A stretch of 64,000 nucleotides of DNA from Streptomyces sp. PH10-H1 (GCF_030063355.1 NZ_JASISZ010000016.1:43295-107294); one strand, 5' to 3'. Positions 17,555 through 26,346 are shown, counted from the first letter of the stretch. Notes: generated by a model from the letters alone, not told the origin. Translations and numbers: made by a program.

Positions 17555-17640
17555 GCGCGCGGGGAGGATTCGAACACCCAGGCGTCCCAGGCGCGGCGCC
17601 CGCCCGGCTCCGCCGGGCGGCGACCATTCGGCGCCTCTGA
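17555..17640 (-). other. tRNA-like 3' fragment plus strong hairpin in a 374-bp gap
   Basis: The gap 17382-17755 has no convincing gene. On the minus strand it contains GTTCGAATCC (17575-17566), the classical T-loop core, followed by a G/C-rich 3' strand. About 30 bases upstream is a perfect hairpin (CGCCCGGC/GCCGGGCG around 17601-17620). I could not pair the 3' strand with any 5' acceptor within 100 bases, so it is not an intact tRNA. It could be a tRNA relic, an integration scar, or the terminator of the acyl-CoA dehydrogenase operon. Confidence 0.3.
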
Positions 17641-17755
17641 ACCTCTCGCACCCGATGGAGCGTACCCGAGCCGGGCGCCGACTCCAGCCCGTCACAAGTT
17701 ACGCCTTGGACACAACCCGATATCAACGCAGCGTCACCGATCGCTCACTTGGCTC

Positions 17756-18829
17756 TCATCGCAGCAGCTCCCCGGCCAGCTCCTCCTCATATCGCTCCTT
17801 GTCACCGCGGCCGGCCGCGAGCACCCAGGACCGCTTGATGTGCAGGTGGACGTCCGCCTCCCAGGTGAAGCCCATCCCGCCGAAGACCTGCAGGCAGTCA
17901 CGTGCGTTGCGGGCCGCCGCGTCGTCCGCGAGCAGCCGCGCAGCGGCTGTTTCGAAGCCGTCGCCGGACACCGCCGCCGCGTAGACCGCCGTACGGGCCA
18001 TCTCCACCCGTACGAGCATGTCCGCGCACAGATGCTTCACCGCCTGGAACGCCCCGATCGGCCGCCCGAACTGTTCGCGTTCCCGGGCGTGTTGCACGGC
18101 CATCGCGAGGGTCCTTCCGGCGCTGCCCACCTGCTGCGCCGCGGTGAGCAGCGCGGCTTCCCGCCGCAACCGGTCCGGATCGGCGCCCGTACCGCCGTCG
18201 AACGGCTGCTCCGCGGCCAGGCCGCCGCCGGGGCCGCCGTCGGCCAGATGCAGCGGGGTGAGGGGGTCGACGGAGCGGATCGCCACGGCTGGGAACGCGT
18301 CGGCGGCGACGAGGCCGACGGATCCGTCCCCGGTCCCGCCCAGCACCATGACCGCGTCCGCCGCGGCCAGGTGGCCGACCGGAACGGACGGCTGCGCCAG
18401 GGTGACCACCGTTTCCCCGGTGGCCGCACCGGCCGCCACCGGCCCGGTCAGATGCGTCGCCGCCAGGTGCGTGGCGACCAGCGGCCCGGGCAGCAGTACG
18501 CGGCCGGCCTCCTCGAAGAGCAGCACAGCCTCGGGCAGTCCGAGGCCCACGCCGCCGTCCGCCTCCGGCACCCTGAGCGCGAAGAACCCGGCCGCGCCCA
18601 GCTCGCGCCACCGGGCGCGGTCGAGCAGCGGGACGCCGCCGTCCGTTCCGGTCGGCCACCTGGGCGCGCCCGTGACGGCACCCCCGCCGGCGGTGTGCAC
18701 CGCCGCACCTCCCGGGACGTCGCCCGCGTCCACCGCCGCGCGCAGCGCCTCGCGCGGGAACCGCCCGGCGAGCAGCTTCCGCACGCCCGTCCGCAAAGCC
18801 TCTTGATCTTCGGTCGGTTGGAAATCCAC
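17756..18829 (-). CDS. Acyl-CoA dehydrogenase, short subunit-type
   Basis: A 357-residue acyl-CoA dehydrogenase-fold protein with a poorly conserved N-terminal half. The C-terminal part has AMAVQHAREREQFGRPIGAF (about 230), then CLQVFGGMGFTWEADVHL and KRSWVLAAGRGD. No catalytic Glu is visible at the usual site. Together with the adjacent acyl-CoA dehydrogenase (18965-20131) it resembles the paired alpha/beta FadE subunits of mycobacterial steroid side-chain enzymes, in which one partner is catalytically incomplete. Pairing is my inference. The spacer to the upstream gene consists of 36-bp repeats. Confidence 0.88.
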   Translation of the reverse strand: MDFQPTEDQEALRTGVRKLLAGRFPREALRAAVDAGDVPGGAAVHTAGGGAVTGAPRWPTGTDGGVPLLDRARWRELGAAGFFALRVPEADGGVGLGLPEAVLLFEEAGRVLLPGPLVATHLAATHLTGPVAAGAATGETVVTLAQPSVPVGHLAAADAVMVLGGTGDGSVGLVAADAFPAVAIRSVDPLTPLHLADGGPGGGLAAEQPFDGGTGADPDRLRREAALLTAAQQVGSAGRTLAMAVQHAREREQFGRPIGAFQAVKHLCADMLVRVEMARTAVYAAAVSGDGFETAAARLLADDAAARNARDCLQVFGGMGFTWEADVHLHIKRSWVLAAGRGDKERYEEELAGELLR

Positions 18830-18852
18830 GGTCAGCCCCCAGCCCTCTGCAC

Positions 18853-18970
18853 GTCCCCGGTCCTCCGCACTCCTCCGGTCCTCCGCACGTCCTCAGCCCT
18901 CCGCACTCCTCCGGTCCTCCGCACGTCCTCAGCCCTCCGCACTCCTCCGGTCCTCCGCACGTCCTCAGCC
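18853..18970. repeat. 36-bp tandem repeat spanning a gene junction, 3.3 copies
   Basis: Units 18853-18888 (diverged), 18889-18924 and 18925-18960 (identical), plus a 10-bp start of another. They fill the junction between two acyl-CoA dehydrogenase genes and include the stop codon of the upstream one. On the coding strand each unit contains GGAGGA/GGAGGG, so the array carries several Shine-Dalgarno-like sites. Confidence 0.9.
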
Positions 18971-20131
18971 CTTCGGGAGACCGAGGATGCGCTCGGCCAC
19001 GATGTTCTTCTGGATCTGCGAGGTGCCGGCGGCGATCGTGTAGGACAGCGACGACAGCCGCTCCGCAGTCCACGGGTGCCCGGTGTCCAGCGCGAGCGGG
19101 CCCAGCACCTCGGCGGCCGTGTCGTACAGCTCCTGCCGGGCGTGCGAGTAGCGCAGCTTGAACACGGATCCGCCGGTACCGGGCACGCCCGTGCCGCCGA
19201 CCCGCAGGGAGCGCTCCGCCTCACTGACGTTCCGCTGGGTGAGTCGCCACAGGACGGAGAACTCCGCCGCGAGCCGGCCCAGCCTGCGCCGCAGCGCCGG
19301 GTCGTCCCAGCTGCCGTTCGCCTTCGCGGCGCGCGCGATCTCGCCCAGGACGCGGCGGCAGGCGACGACCTCGCCGACGAAGGCGGTGCCGCGTTCGAAG
19401 GAGAGGGTGACCATGGTGACGCGCCAGCCGTCGTTCTCCTCCCCCACCCGGTTGGCGACCGGCACCCGCACCTCGTCGAGGAACATCTCGGCGAATTCCG
19501 TCGACCCGGCGAGGGTGCGCAGCGGCCGCACCGTGACGCCCGGGGCGTCCATCGGCATCGCGAGCCACGAGATGCCGCGGTGCTTGGGCGCCTGCGGATC
19601 GGTGCGGACCAGCAGCTCGCACCAGTCGGCGACCTCCGCGTGCGAGGTCCAGATCTTCGAGCCGGTCACCACGTACGCGTCGCCGTCGCGCACCGCGCGG
19701 GTCCGCAGTGATGCCAGGTCGGAGCCGGCGCCGGGCTCGCTGAACCCCTGGCACCACACCTCGTCGCCGCGCAGCACCGGCGGCAGCCAGCGCCGCCGCT
19801 GCTCGGCGGTGCCCTCGGCGGCGATGGTGGGCCCGGCGTGCAGCAGCCCGACGAAGTTGGCGCCGACATAGGGCGCGCCCGCCTTCTCCGTCTCCTCCAG
19901 GAAGATCAGATGCTGCACCGGGGTCGCGCCCCGCCCGCCCGCGTCGGCCGGCCAGTGCAGGCCCGCGTAGCCCGCGTCGTACAGCATCCGCTGCCAGCCG
20001 GCGTCGTACGCGCGCCGGCCGGGCCAGTCGCGCGGGTCGGGCCGGGGGGGCAGCTTGGGCAGCACGTCGCCGAGCCAGGCGCGCAGCCCGGCGCGGAACG
20101 CCTCCTGTTCCCCGGTATACGTCAGGTCCAC
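18965..20131 (-). CDS. Acyl-CoA dehydrogenase, FadE-type
   Basis: A 388-residue acyl-CoA dehydrogenase. It shows GFSEPGAGSDLASLRTRAV and VVTGSKIWTSHAEVADW in the FAD-binding beta domain, FERGTAFVGEVVACRR in the C-terminal helices, and the closing IAAGTSQIQKNIVAERILGLP. The canonical YEGT Glu is Ala. The gene starts 8 bp downstream of the amidohydrolase stop and is followed by the shorter acyl-CoA dehydrogenase, so all three are in one operon behind operator O6. Confidence 0.9.
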   Translation of the reverse strand: MDLTYTGEQEAFRAGLRAWLGDVLPKLPPRPDPRDWPGRRAYDAGWQRMLYDAGYAGLHWPADAGGRGATPVQHLIFLEETEKAGAPYVGANFVGLLHAGPTIAAEGTAEQRRRWLPPVLRGDEVWCQGFSEPGAGSDLASLRTRAVRDGDAYVVTGSKIWTSHAEVADWCELLVRTDPQAPKHRGISWLAMPMDAPGVTVRPLRTLAGSTEFAEMFLDEVRVPVANRVGEENDGWRVTMVTLSFERGTAFVGEVVACRRVLGEIARAAKANGSWDDPALRRRLGRLAAEFSVLWRLTQRNVSEAERSLRVGGTGVPGTGGSVFKLRYSHARQELYDTAAEVLGPLALDTGHPWTAERLSSLSYTIAAGTSQIQKNIVAERILGLPKG

Positions 20132-20138
20132 GCGCGCC

Positions 20139-21392
20139 TCACCTACCGGATCCGCCGGACGTACCCGCCGGACTCTGCTTCGCGAGGGAGGAGAGGTCGA
20201 GGCCGCGGTCGAAGTCCAGGTCGAGCATCCGGATGGCGTTGCCGCGCATGAGCTTGTAGACGGTCTCGTCGTCGATCCCCTTCATATGGTCCTCGGCGAC
20301 CTCCTTGGTGTGCGGGAATGTCGAGTCCACATGCGGGTAGTCCGTCTCGAAGGTCGCGTTGTCGCGGCCGACGACGTCCAGCGACGCGACGCCGTGCTTG
20401 TCGCGGAAGAAGCAGCAGAAGATCTGCCGGTAGTAGTACGCCGACGGCGGCTCCGGGATGATGTCGCGCACTCCGCCCCAGGCCCGGTGCTCCTCCCAGA
20501 CGGTGTCCGCGCGCTCCAGGGCGTAGGGGATCCAGCCCATCTGGCCCTCGCTGTAGGCGAGTTTCAGCGTCGGGAACTTCACGAGGACCCCGCTGAACAG
20601 GAAGTCCATCATCGAGGCCATCGCGTTGTTGAAACTGAGCGCGGCCTGCACGGCGGGCGGTGCGTCGGGGGAGGCGGCGGGCATCTGCGAGGACGAGCCG
20701 ATGTGCATGTTCACTACCGTGCCGGTCTCCTGGCACACCGCGAAGAAGGGGTCCCAGTAGCCGGAGTGGATGCTGGGCAGGCCCAGGTGCGTGGGAATCT
20801 CGCTGAAGGTGACGGCCTTGACGCCGCGCGCGGCGTTGCGGCGGACCTCGGCGACGGCCAGGCCGATGTCCCACAGCGGGATGATGCACAGCGGGATGAG
20901 CCGGCCGCCGCTGTCACCGCACCACTCGTCGACCATCCAGTCGTTGTAGGCGCGTACGCAGGCGAGCGCGACCTCCTTGTCGTGCGCCTCGGAGAACGTC
21001 TGCCCGCAGAACCGCGGGAAGGTGGGGAAGCAGAGCGACGCCTCGACGTGGTTGAGGTCCATGTCCGCCAGGCGTTCCTTGGGATCCCAGCAGCCGCGGC
21101 GCATCTCGGCGCGGGTGATGCCCTCCAGGGTCATGTCGTCGCGGTCGAAACCGACGGCGGCGATGTTCCGCTTGTAGGGGAACTTGAGGTCCTCGTAGAT
21201 CCACCAGTCGGTGGGCGGTCCTTCCGGGTCCATCGTGATCTGGTACTTCCCGGCCACGTACGCCAGCTCACCGATACCGGCGGTCAGCGGCTTCGGACCG
21301 CGGTCGCGGTACTTGGCCGGCAGCCACTTCTCGAAGAGGTGCGCGGGTTCGATGACGTGGTCGTCGACGCTGATGATCCTGGGCAGTTCCAT
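20139..21392 (-). CDS. Amidohydrolase family 2 protein (ACMSD-like TIM barrel)
   Basis: A 417-residue metal-dependent hydrolase or decarboxylase. The N-terminal metal motif D-x-H appears in ISVDDHVIEPAHLF. A later His is in VNMHIGSSS (about 225), and the C-terminal metal Asp region is FETDYPHVDSTFPHTKE (about 345). Members act as decarboxylases or C-C and amide hydrolases on small acids. ATG at 21392 has GGGAGAGG upstream; a longer frame upstream passes through the operator and is unlikely. It is the first gene of an operon with two acyl-CoA dehydrogenases. Confidence 0.88.
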   Translation of the reverse strand: MELPRIISVDDHVIEPAHLFEKWLPAKYRDRGPKPLTAGIGELAYVAGKYQITMDPEGPPTDWWIYEDLKFPYKRNIAAVGFDRDDMTLEGITRAEMRRGCWDPKERLADMDLNHVEASLCFPTFPRFCGQTFSEAHDKEVALACVRAYNDWMVDEWCGDSGGRLIPLCIIPLWDIGLAVAEVRRNAARGVKAVTFSEIPTHLGLPSIHSGYWDPFFAVCQETGTVVNMHIGSSSQMPAASPDAPPAVQAALSFNNAMASMMDFLFSGVLVKFPTLKLAYSEGQMGWIPYALERADTVWEEHRAWGGVRDIIPEPPSAYYYRQIFCCFFRDKHGVASLDVVGRDNATFETDYPHVDSTFPHTKEVAEDHMKGIDDETVYKLMRGNAIRMLDLDFDRGLDLSSLAKQSPAGTSGGSGR

Positions 21393-21410
21393 CGGCCTCT
21401 CCCTGCAGAT

Positions 21411-21425
21411 CTGATGGATCGTCAG
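21411..21425. promoter_or_regulatory. Operator O6, CTGATG-GAT-CGTCAG
   Basis: A copy with one arm mismatch, 18 bases upstream of the amidohydrolase ATG on the minus strand. Together with O7 it brackets the divergent gap to the CoA ligase. Confidence 0.68.
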
Positions 21426-21513
21426 ATTTAGAGTACGCACGCACACCCGTCGCGTCCATCGGCGTCGCACCCCTGGACCGGCACCGCTCCGCCACATACG
21501 CTGCCGCCAGTAT

Positions 21514-21528
21514 CTGACGCTACGTCAG
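21514..21528. promoter_or_regulatory. Operator O7, CTGACG-CTA-CGTCAG
   Basis: A perfect-arm copy 28 bases upstream of the CoA ligase ATG at 21557, followed by a GGAGGAG ribosome-binding site. Confidence 0.73.
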
Positions 21529-21556
21529 GTACGGTGACGGTACGGAGGAGACCGGA

Positions 21557-23110
21557 ATGGACCCGACCATCGAAGCCCTCGGCGACTCCCCGACCCTCTG
21601 GGCGCTCGCCGCCCACCGTGCCGAACTCACCCCCGACGCACCCGTCCTGCTCGACACCGACGGCCGCCGGCTCACCTTCGGCGAGCTGCGCGACCGGGCG
21701 GAACGCGTCGCCGCCGGACTCCACGACCTCGGGGTCAGGCCCGGCAGCCGGTTCGCCTGGCAGCTGCCCACCCGCGTCGAAACGGTGCTGCTGACCTTCG
21801 CCCTCGCCCGGCTCGGCGCCGTACAGACCCCGCTCATCCCCTTCTACCGGGACCGCGAGGTCGGCTACGCGCTGCGCGAGGCCGAGGCGGAGTTCTTCGC
21901 GATACCCGGCGAATGGCGCGGCTACGACTACGTGGCGATGGCCGGCCGCCTGGCGCCCCGCCTCCCCCGGCCGCCGCGCCTGATCACCGCCTACGACGGG
22001 CTCCCCGACGGCGACCCCGCCGTCCTCCCCGCCCCGCCCGCCGACGGCACCGCGGTCCGCTGGATCTACTGGACCTCCGGCACCACCTCCGACCCCAAGG
22101 GCGTGCTGCACACCGACCGCAGCCTCATCGCCGCGGGCGGCTGCCTCGCCCACGCGCTGCGCCTGACCACCGACGACATCGGCTCCATGGCCTTCCCGTA
22201 CGCCCATGTCGCCGGCCCCGACTACACCGTGATGCTGCTGCTCTACGGCTTTCCCGCGCTGCTCCTCGAGAACTTCGCGCTGCCCGCCTCACTCGACGCC
22301 TACCGCGAGCACGGCGTCACGGTCGCGGGCGGCAGCACCGTCTTCTACTCGATGTTCCTCGCCGAGCAGCGCAAGGACCCCGGCCACAAGCTCATCCCCA
22401 GCCTGCGGCTGCTCGCGGGCGGCGGCGCGCCGATGCCGCCCGAGCTGTACTACGAGGTCACACGCGAGATGGGCTGTCTGCTCACCCACGGGTACGGCAT
22501 GACCGAGGTCCCCATGATCACCATGGGCGCTCCCGACGACACCCCCGACCACCTCGCCACCACCGAGGGCCGCCCGCCGTCCGCCATGGAGATCCGCATC
22601 ACCGACGCGGACGGCAAGCCGCTGCCCACCGGAACCGACGGTGAGGTCCGGCTGCGCGGCGAGGCCGTCTGCCGGGGCTACCTCGACGCCGCCCAGACCG
22701 CCGAGGTCTTCGACGCCGACGGCTTCCTCATCACCGGCGACCTCGGCCGGCTCACCCAGGACGGCTATCTCGTCCTCACCGGCCGCCTCAAGGACATCAT
22801 CATCCGCAAGGGCGAGAACATCTCCGCCCGGGAGATCGAGGATCTGCTCTACGAACACCCCGCCATCGCCGACGCCGCCGTCATCGGCCTCCCCGACCCC
22901 GCGCGCGGCGAACGCGTCTGCGCCGTCGTCGAACAGCCCGCCGGCGCGGCGCCGCTCGCCCTCGCGGACGTCACCGCGTATCTGCGCGAGCACGGCCTGT
23001 CCGCGCACAAACTGCCGGAACAACTGGAGGTCGTGGACGCGCTGCCGCGCAACGACGTCCTGCGCAAGGTCCTGAAGTTCAAGCTGCGGGAGCGCTTCAG
23101 CGATTCATGA
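21557..23110 (+). CDS. AMP-forming acyl-CoA ligase
   Basis: A 517-residue ANL-superfamily ligase making acyl-CoA via an acyl-adenylate. The P-loop is YWTSGTTSDPKGVLHTD (about 172), followed by GGGAPMPPELYYEV, GYGMTEVPMI, TGDLGRLTQDGYLVLTGRLKD (about 395), and the C-terminal catalytic Lys in LPRNDVLRKVLKFKL. The length is normal. GGAGGAG precedes ATG 21557. It is the second, chemically distinct ligase of the regulon, which suggests that two different acids are activated in the pathway. Confidence 0.93.
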   Translation: MDPTIEALGDSPTLWALAAHRAELTPDAPVLLDTDGRRLTFGELRDRAERVAAGLHDLGVRPGSRFAWQLPTRVETVLLTFALARLGAVQTPLIPFYRDREVGYALREAEAEFFAIPGEWRGYDYVAMAGRLAPRLPRPPRLITAYDGLPDGDPAVLPAPPADGTAVRWIYWTSGTTSDPKGVLHTDRSLIAAGGCLAHALRLTTDDIGSMAFPYAHVAGPDYTVMLLLYGFPALLLENFALPASLDAYREHGVTVAGGSTVFYSMFLAEQRKDPGHKLIPSLRLLAGGGAPMPPELYYEVTREMGCLLTHGYGMTEVPMITMGAPDDTPDHLATTEGRPPSAMEIRITDADGKPLPTGTDGEVRLRGEAVCRGYLDAAQTAEVFDADGFLITGDLGRLTQDGYLVLTGRLKDIIIRKGENISAREIEDLLYEHPAIADAAVIGLPDPARGERVCAVVEQPAGAAPLALADVTAYLREHGLSAHKLPEQLEVVDALPRNDVLRKVLKFKLRERFSDS

Positions 23111-23138
23111 GGCCGCCACGGGCCCGCAGGGCCGACGG

Positions 23139-23164
23139 GGCGCGGCACCGGCGGGTGCCGCGCC
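23139..23164. terminator. Perfect 11-bp stem terminator of the CoA ligase
   Basis: GGCGCGGCACC and GGTGCCGCGCC pair fully around a GGCG loop, starting 28 bases after the ligase stop. No U-tract is present. Confidence 0.75.
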
Positions 23165-23337
23165 CTCCCGCGTGCCGGGCGCCAGCTGTTCGGGGCCGGA
23201 AGTGAGCCCTTCCGAGCTGGGCGCGACCGTTCGGGGCCGGGGACGGAATCTGGTTTCTCCTCCACCCATCACGTATTCTCACTGCTCGCTGCCCTCGATA
23301 GCGCGCATATCGCATATCGCGCATCCGCACGAAGGCA

Positions 23338-24927
23338 ATGTCCTTCTTCCCCACTCTGAGGGTTGCCTTGAGAAATGCCTCCACCGCGGCCGGCCGGGCC
23401 GCACGGGCCGGATGGACGACCCGCCTCATGGCCTGCGGGGCCGCGGCCGCGAGTCTGGGGACGCTGGGCTCCGCCGCGCCGTCGTTCGCGCAGGACGAGG
23501 GCATGACCGTCACCGCGCCGTCCCGGCTGGTGCTGCCGGTCGCCTCGGCTCCCGACCCGGGCCCGCTCCGTTCGCTGGAGATCGGCTTGCGGCGGGGCGC
23601 TTCCGGCGGAACGGACGCCGGTGGCACGTTCACCGTCGACGCCGGCGGACTGACCGGTATCGCGGAAGTGATCTGGCCCCAGGGCTGCGCGCATGCCCGC
23701 GACAGCGCCGTCGCGACGTGCGACCTCAGAGTCAGTCCCTCCAACCCCGGCAACCTGATGCAGTTGCGGGTGCGCAGTCTCGTCGGCGCGAAAGCCGGGG
23801 CCACCGGCGTGATCACGTACGCCCCGAAGACGCCGGCCGGCGCCGCCCGGCCGGCGAAGACCCTGATATCCGTCGGTTCCGGCCCGGACGTCGTGATCGC
23901 CGCACCGTCACAGCTCCAGGTGGCCAAGCCGGGCGACACCACGGGACTGCCGCTCAGCATCACCAACGCGGGCAACGAGGCGGCCCCCGGCGCGATCGTG
24001 CGCGTCTACGAATCCAGCGGCCTGGCATGGGCCGCCACTCACTCCAACTGCGAGTATCGGACATCGCCGGAATCCGGTGACTTCCCGGCGTCCTTCCTCG
24101 CGTTCTGCGTGATCGACCAGCCGCTGGCGCCAGGGGCCAGCTATGCCCTCGCCGACCCGCTGGCCTTCCGTACCGAGGGATCCGCCCTCTGGGAGCGCGC
24201 GGATCTGCGCGTGGTGTCGAAATCCGACGACGCGCTCGCCGGTGTCCGCGGCAGCGGGACGTGGGCGAAGGGATCAGGCACGCCGCTGCGCCTGGTGGAC
24301 CGCCCGAGCGTGCCGCCCGAGGAACTGGGCGACAACTACGCCACCACGTCGCTCGCCGTCCGCAATACCGCGGACCTCGCCGTGACCGCATCGGTGGGGT
24401 CCGGCAAGGTCGGCGAGCGCGTCACCGCGAATGTGACGGTGACGAACCGCGGTCCCGCGGCCGTCACCGATATCACCGGCGGCAGCCCCGTCGTCAGCGT
24501 CGATATCCGCATACCGGCGGGAACCGCCGTCACCGGGGTGCCCAAGGCCTGCCACCCGGTCCGTCCCAACGACGAGGAGACCGCCGGCCCGGCGGGCGCC
24601 CCGGAGTACACCTGCGACACCAAGAACTGGCTCAAGGTGGGCGCCTCGGCCACCTTCCCGTTCCAGCTGCGGATCGACAAGGCCATGGAGCCCGACGGGG
24701 ACGGGGGGGGCCCCGCGACCCTGCAGACCGACAGTGACGTCAACTCACGGACCAGCTTCGACCGTAACCCCGCCAACAACACCGCCCGGATCGTGGTCAC
24801 CGGCAACGGCCACCAGTCCTCCACCGCCAAACTCGCGCTGGCCGGCGGCCTCGCGGCGCTCTTTCTCGGCTTTCTCGGCGCCGCGTTCTACGTGGTACGC
24901 CGTCGACGTCACCTGCGGCTCCGGTAG
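23338..24927 (+). CDS. Secreted DUF11-type surface protein with C-terminal membrane anchor
   Basis: A 529-residue exported protein. The N-terminal signal region is MACGAAAASLGTLGSAAPSFAQ (about 31-52). Two beta-rich repeats follow, the second with the DUF11 hallmark LAVTASVGSGKVGERVTANVTVTNRGPAAV (about 345). The C-terminus is one hydrophobic helix (about 500-522) followed by RRRRHLRLR, so it stays in the membrane. No LPxTG/LAxTG sortase site is visible. It probably sits on the cell surface. No operon partner; a 227-bp upstream region contains its promoter. Confidence 0.8.
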   Translation: MSFFPTLRVALRNASTAAGRAARAGWTTRLMACGAAAASLGTLGSAAPSFAQDEGMTVTAPSRLVLPVASAPDPGPLRSLEIGLRRGASGGTDAGGTFTVDAGGLTGIAEVIWPQGCAHARDSAVATCDLRVSPSNPGNLMQLRVRSLVGAKAGATGVITYAPKTPAGAARPAKTLISVGSGPDVVIAAPSQLQVAKPGDTTGLPLSITNAGNEAAPGAIVRVYESSGLAWAATHSNCEYRTSPESGDFPASFLAFCVIDQPLAPGASYALADPLAFRTEGSALWERADLRVVSKSDDALAGVRGSGTWAKGSGTPLRLVDRPSVPPEELGDNYATTSLAVRNTADLAVTASVGSGKVGERVTANVTVTNRGPAAVTDITGGSPVVSVDIRIPAGTAVTGVPKACHPVRPNDEETAGPAGAPEYTCDTKNWLKVGASATFPFQLRIDKAMEPDGDGGGPATLQTDSDVNSRTSFDRNPANNTARIVVTGNGHQSSTAKLALAGGLAALFLGFLGAAFYVVRRRRHLRLR

Positions 24928-25058
24928 CCGTTAGTCTTCGTCTGCATACTGCGTAACTTCCGGCAAGGGCAAGTGAGTTGACGCATCATCACGCCCGGTC
25001 GGGACGATCTTCCACAGGGTCCGGCCGTGCGGTGTGCACTCGAGTCGTGGGAGGGGAC

Positions 25059-26306
25059 GTGACGGACGGAACGGACGGTTCGGATCCGGCGGCAGACGGC
25101 CCGCGCGTCCCACAGCCGCGCCGGCCGGTCCCACAGCAGGTCCCACAGCAGGTCCCGCAGCCGCGCCGGTCGCAGGACCTGCCGGTACGCCTGCTGGCCG
25201 AGGCCAGGAACGCACTCGCCGCGGGCGAAGTGCGCACCGCGGCGCTGCTGTTCGGCGAGGCGCTCGCCATCGCCGAGGAGCACTCGCTCGCGGACGAGCA
25301 CGTCGCGGCCCTGCTCGGGCTCGGTGACTGCGAACTGGAGGGCGGGGAACTCGGCGCCGCCCGGGAGCACTTCGAGGCCGCCGAGAAACGGCTGGCCGGT
25401 GAACCCCTGCCACGGCGGGCGGCGGCCATCCGTGGCCGGGCGGTCTCCCATCTGCTGGCGGGCGAGCTGCGCTACGCCTGCTACCTGCTGGAGAACGCGA
25501 TCGAAGGGCTCCAGGCCACCGGGGAGCCGAACCCCGACGCGCTGCTGCTCCTCCATACCGCCGTCATCGCCCCATACATGGACATGGGCGCCCTCGCCCG
25601 CGCCGCCCAGGCCGCCGAACTGGCCCTGGCCCTCGCCCCGTGCGCCACCGACCCCGCCCTGGTGGCCGGGATGCACCGCAGCGTGGCCCGCACCCTCATA
25701 GCCGAGGGCCGGATCGCCGAGGCCGGCGTCTCGCTCGCCAAGGCGCAGGAGCTCTACCAGCGGCTGGGGCTCCGCTCCGACCTGGCGAAATGCCACTGGA
25801 TGCGCGGCTATGTCCACGCCCAGGGCGGCAATCTGGAGCACGCGGAACGCGAACTGCGCATCGCCCGCAACATGCTGGCCTCGCTGCGGTCCGCGCTCTT
25901 CACGGACCAGGTGGAGGTCGAACTCGCCGACGTCCTGCGCCGGCGCGGCAGCCACACCGAGGCGGGCGAGCTGCTCGCCCAGCTCCTCGACCGTATCGGC
26001 CCCGAGCGCGGCGCCATCCACGCGGCCGGCGCCCACCGGCTGCTCGGCCTGATCGCACAGGACGCCGGCGAACTCGACGCCGCCGAGGAGCATTACGTCA
26101 ACGCGCTGTCGCTGCTGGAGCGCGCCGGCGCCGCCGGCGACCTCGCCGACCTCTGCCGGCTGCTGGGCGACCTGCTGCGCCGCACCGGCCGTGTCGAAGC
26201 CGCCCTGGACGCGTACCGCACCGGCCTCGGCCACCGCGCCGCGATCGGCACGACGACCCTGGGCCCGGCCCCGCCGAAACCACCGGTCCGGCCCCCGTCG
26301 TATTAG
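25059..26306 (+). CDS. Tetratricopeptide-repeat protein
   Basis: A 415-residue soluble protein. After a Pro/Gln-rich start (VPQQVPQQVPQPRR, itself repeated) it is built of about nine TPR helix pairs, e.g. ALAAGEVRTAALLFGEALAIA, GGELGAAREHFEAAEKRL and AGELDAAEEHYVNALSLLERAG. No other domain is recognisable. GTG 25059 follows GGGAGGGG. A scaffold or regulatory role is likely but unspecific. It converges on the STAS gene. Confidence 0.82.
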   Translation: MTDGTDGSDPAADGPRVPQPRRPVPQQVPQQVPQPRRSQDLPVRLLAEARNALAAGEVRTAALLFGEALAIAEEHSLADEHVAALLGLGDCELEGGELGAAREHFEAAEKRLAGEPLPRRAAAIRGRAVSHLLAGELRYACYLLENAIEGLQATGEPNPDALLLLHTAVIAPYMDMGALARAAQAAELALALAPCATDPALVAGMHRSVARTLIAEGRIAEAGVSLAKAQELYQRLGLRSDLAKCHWMRGYVHAQGGNLEHAERELRIARNMLASLRSALFTDQVEVELADVLRRRGSHTEAGELLAQLLDRIGPERGAIHAAGAHRLLGLIAQDAGELDAAEEHYVNALSLLERAGAAGDLADLCRLLGDLLRRTGRVEAALDAYRTGLGHRAAIGTTTLGPAPPKPPVRPPSY

Positions 26307-26346
26307 GCCGTGTCGGGCATCCGTCCCGCCGGCCGTTCCGCCGTCG

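Noticed and set aside
17540..17665. Complete tRNA gene
   Set aside because: Only the T-loop core is convincing; I could find no 5' acceptor partner, D-arm or anticodon arm.
21393..21497. N-terminal extension of the amidohydrolase
   Set aside because: Would include operator O6 in the coding part and adds an Arg-rich stretch unlike the family; ATG 21392 has a good ribosome-binding site.
1..23110. Secondary-metabolite (polyketide or peptide) cluster
   Set aside because: No synthase, carrier protein or tailoring-specific gene; the content is catabolic CoA chemistry.
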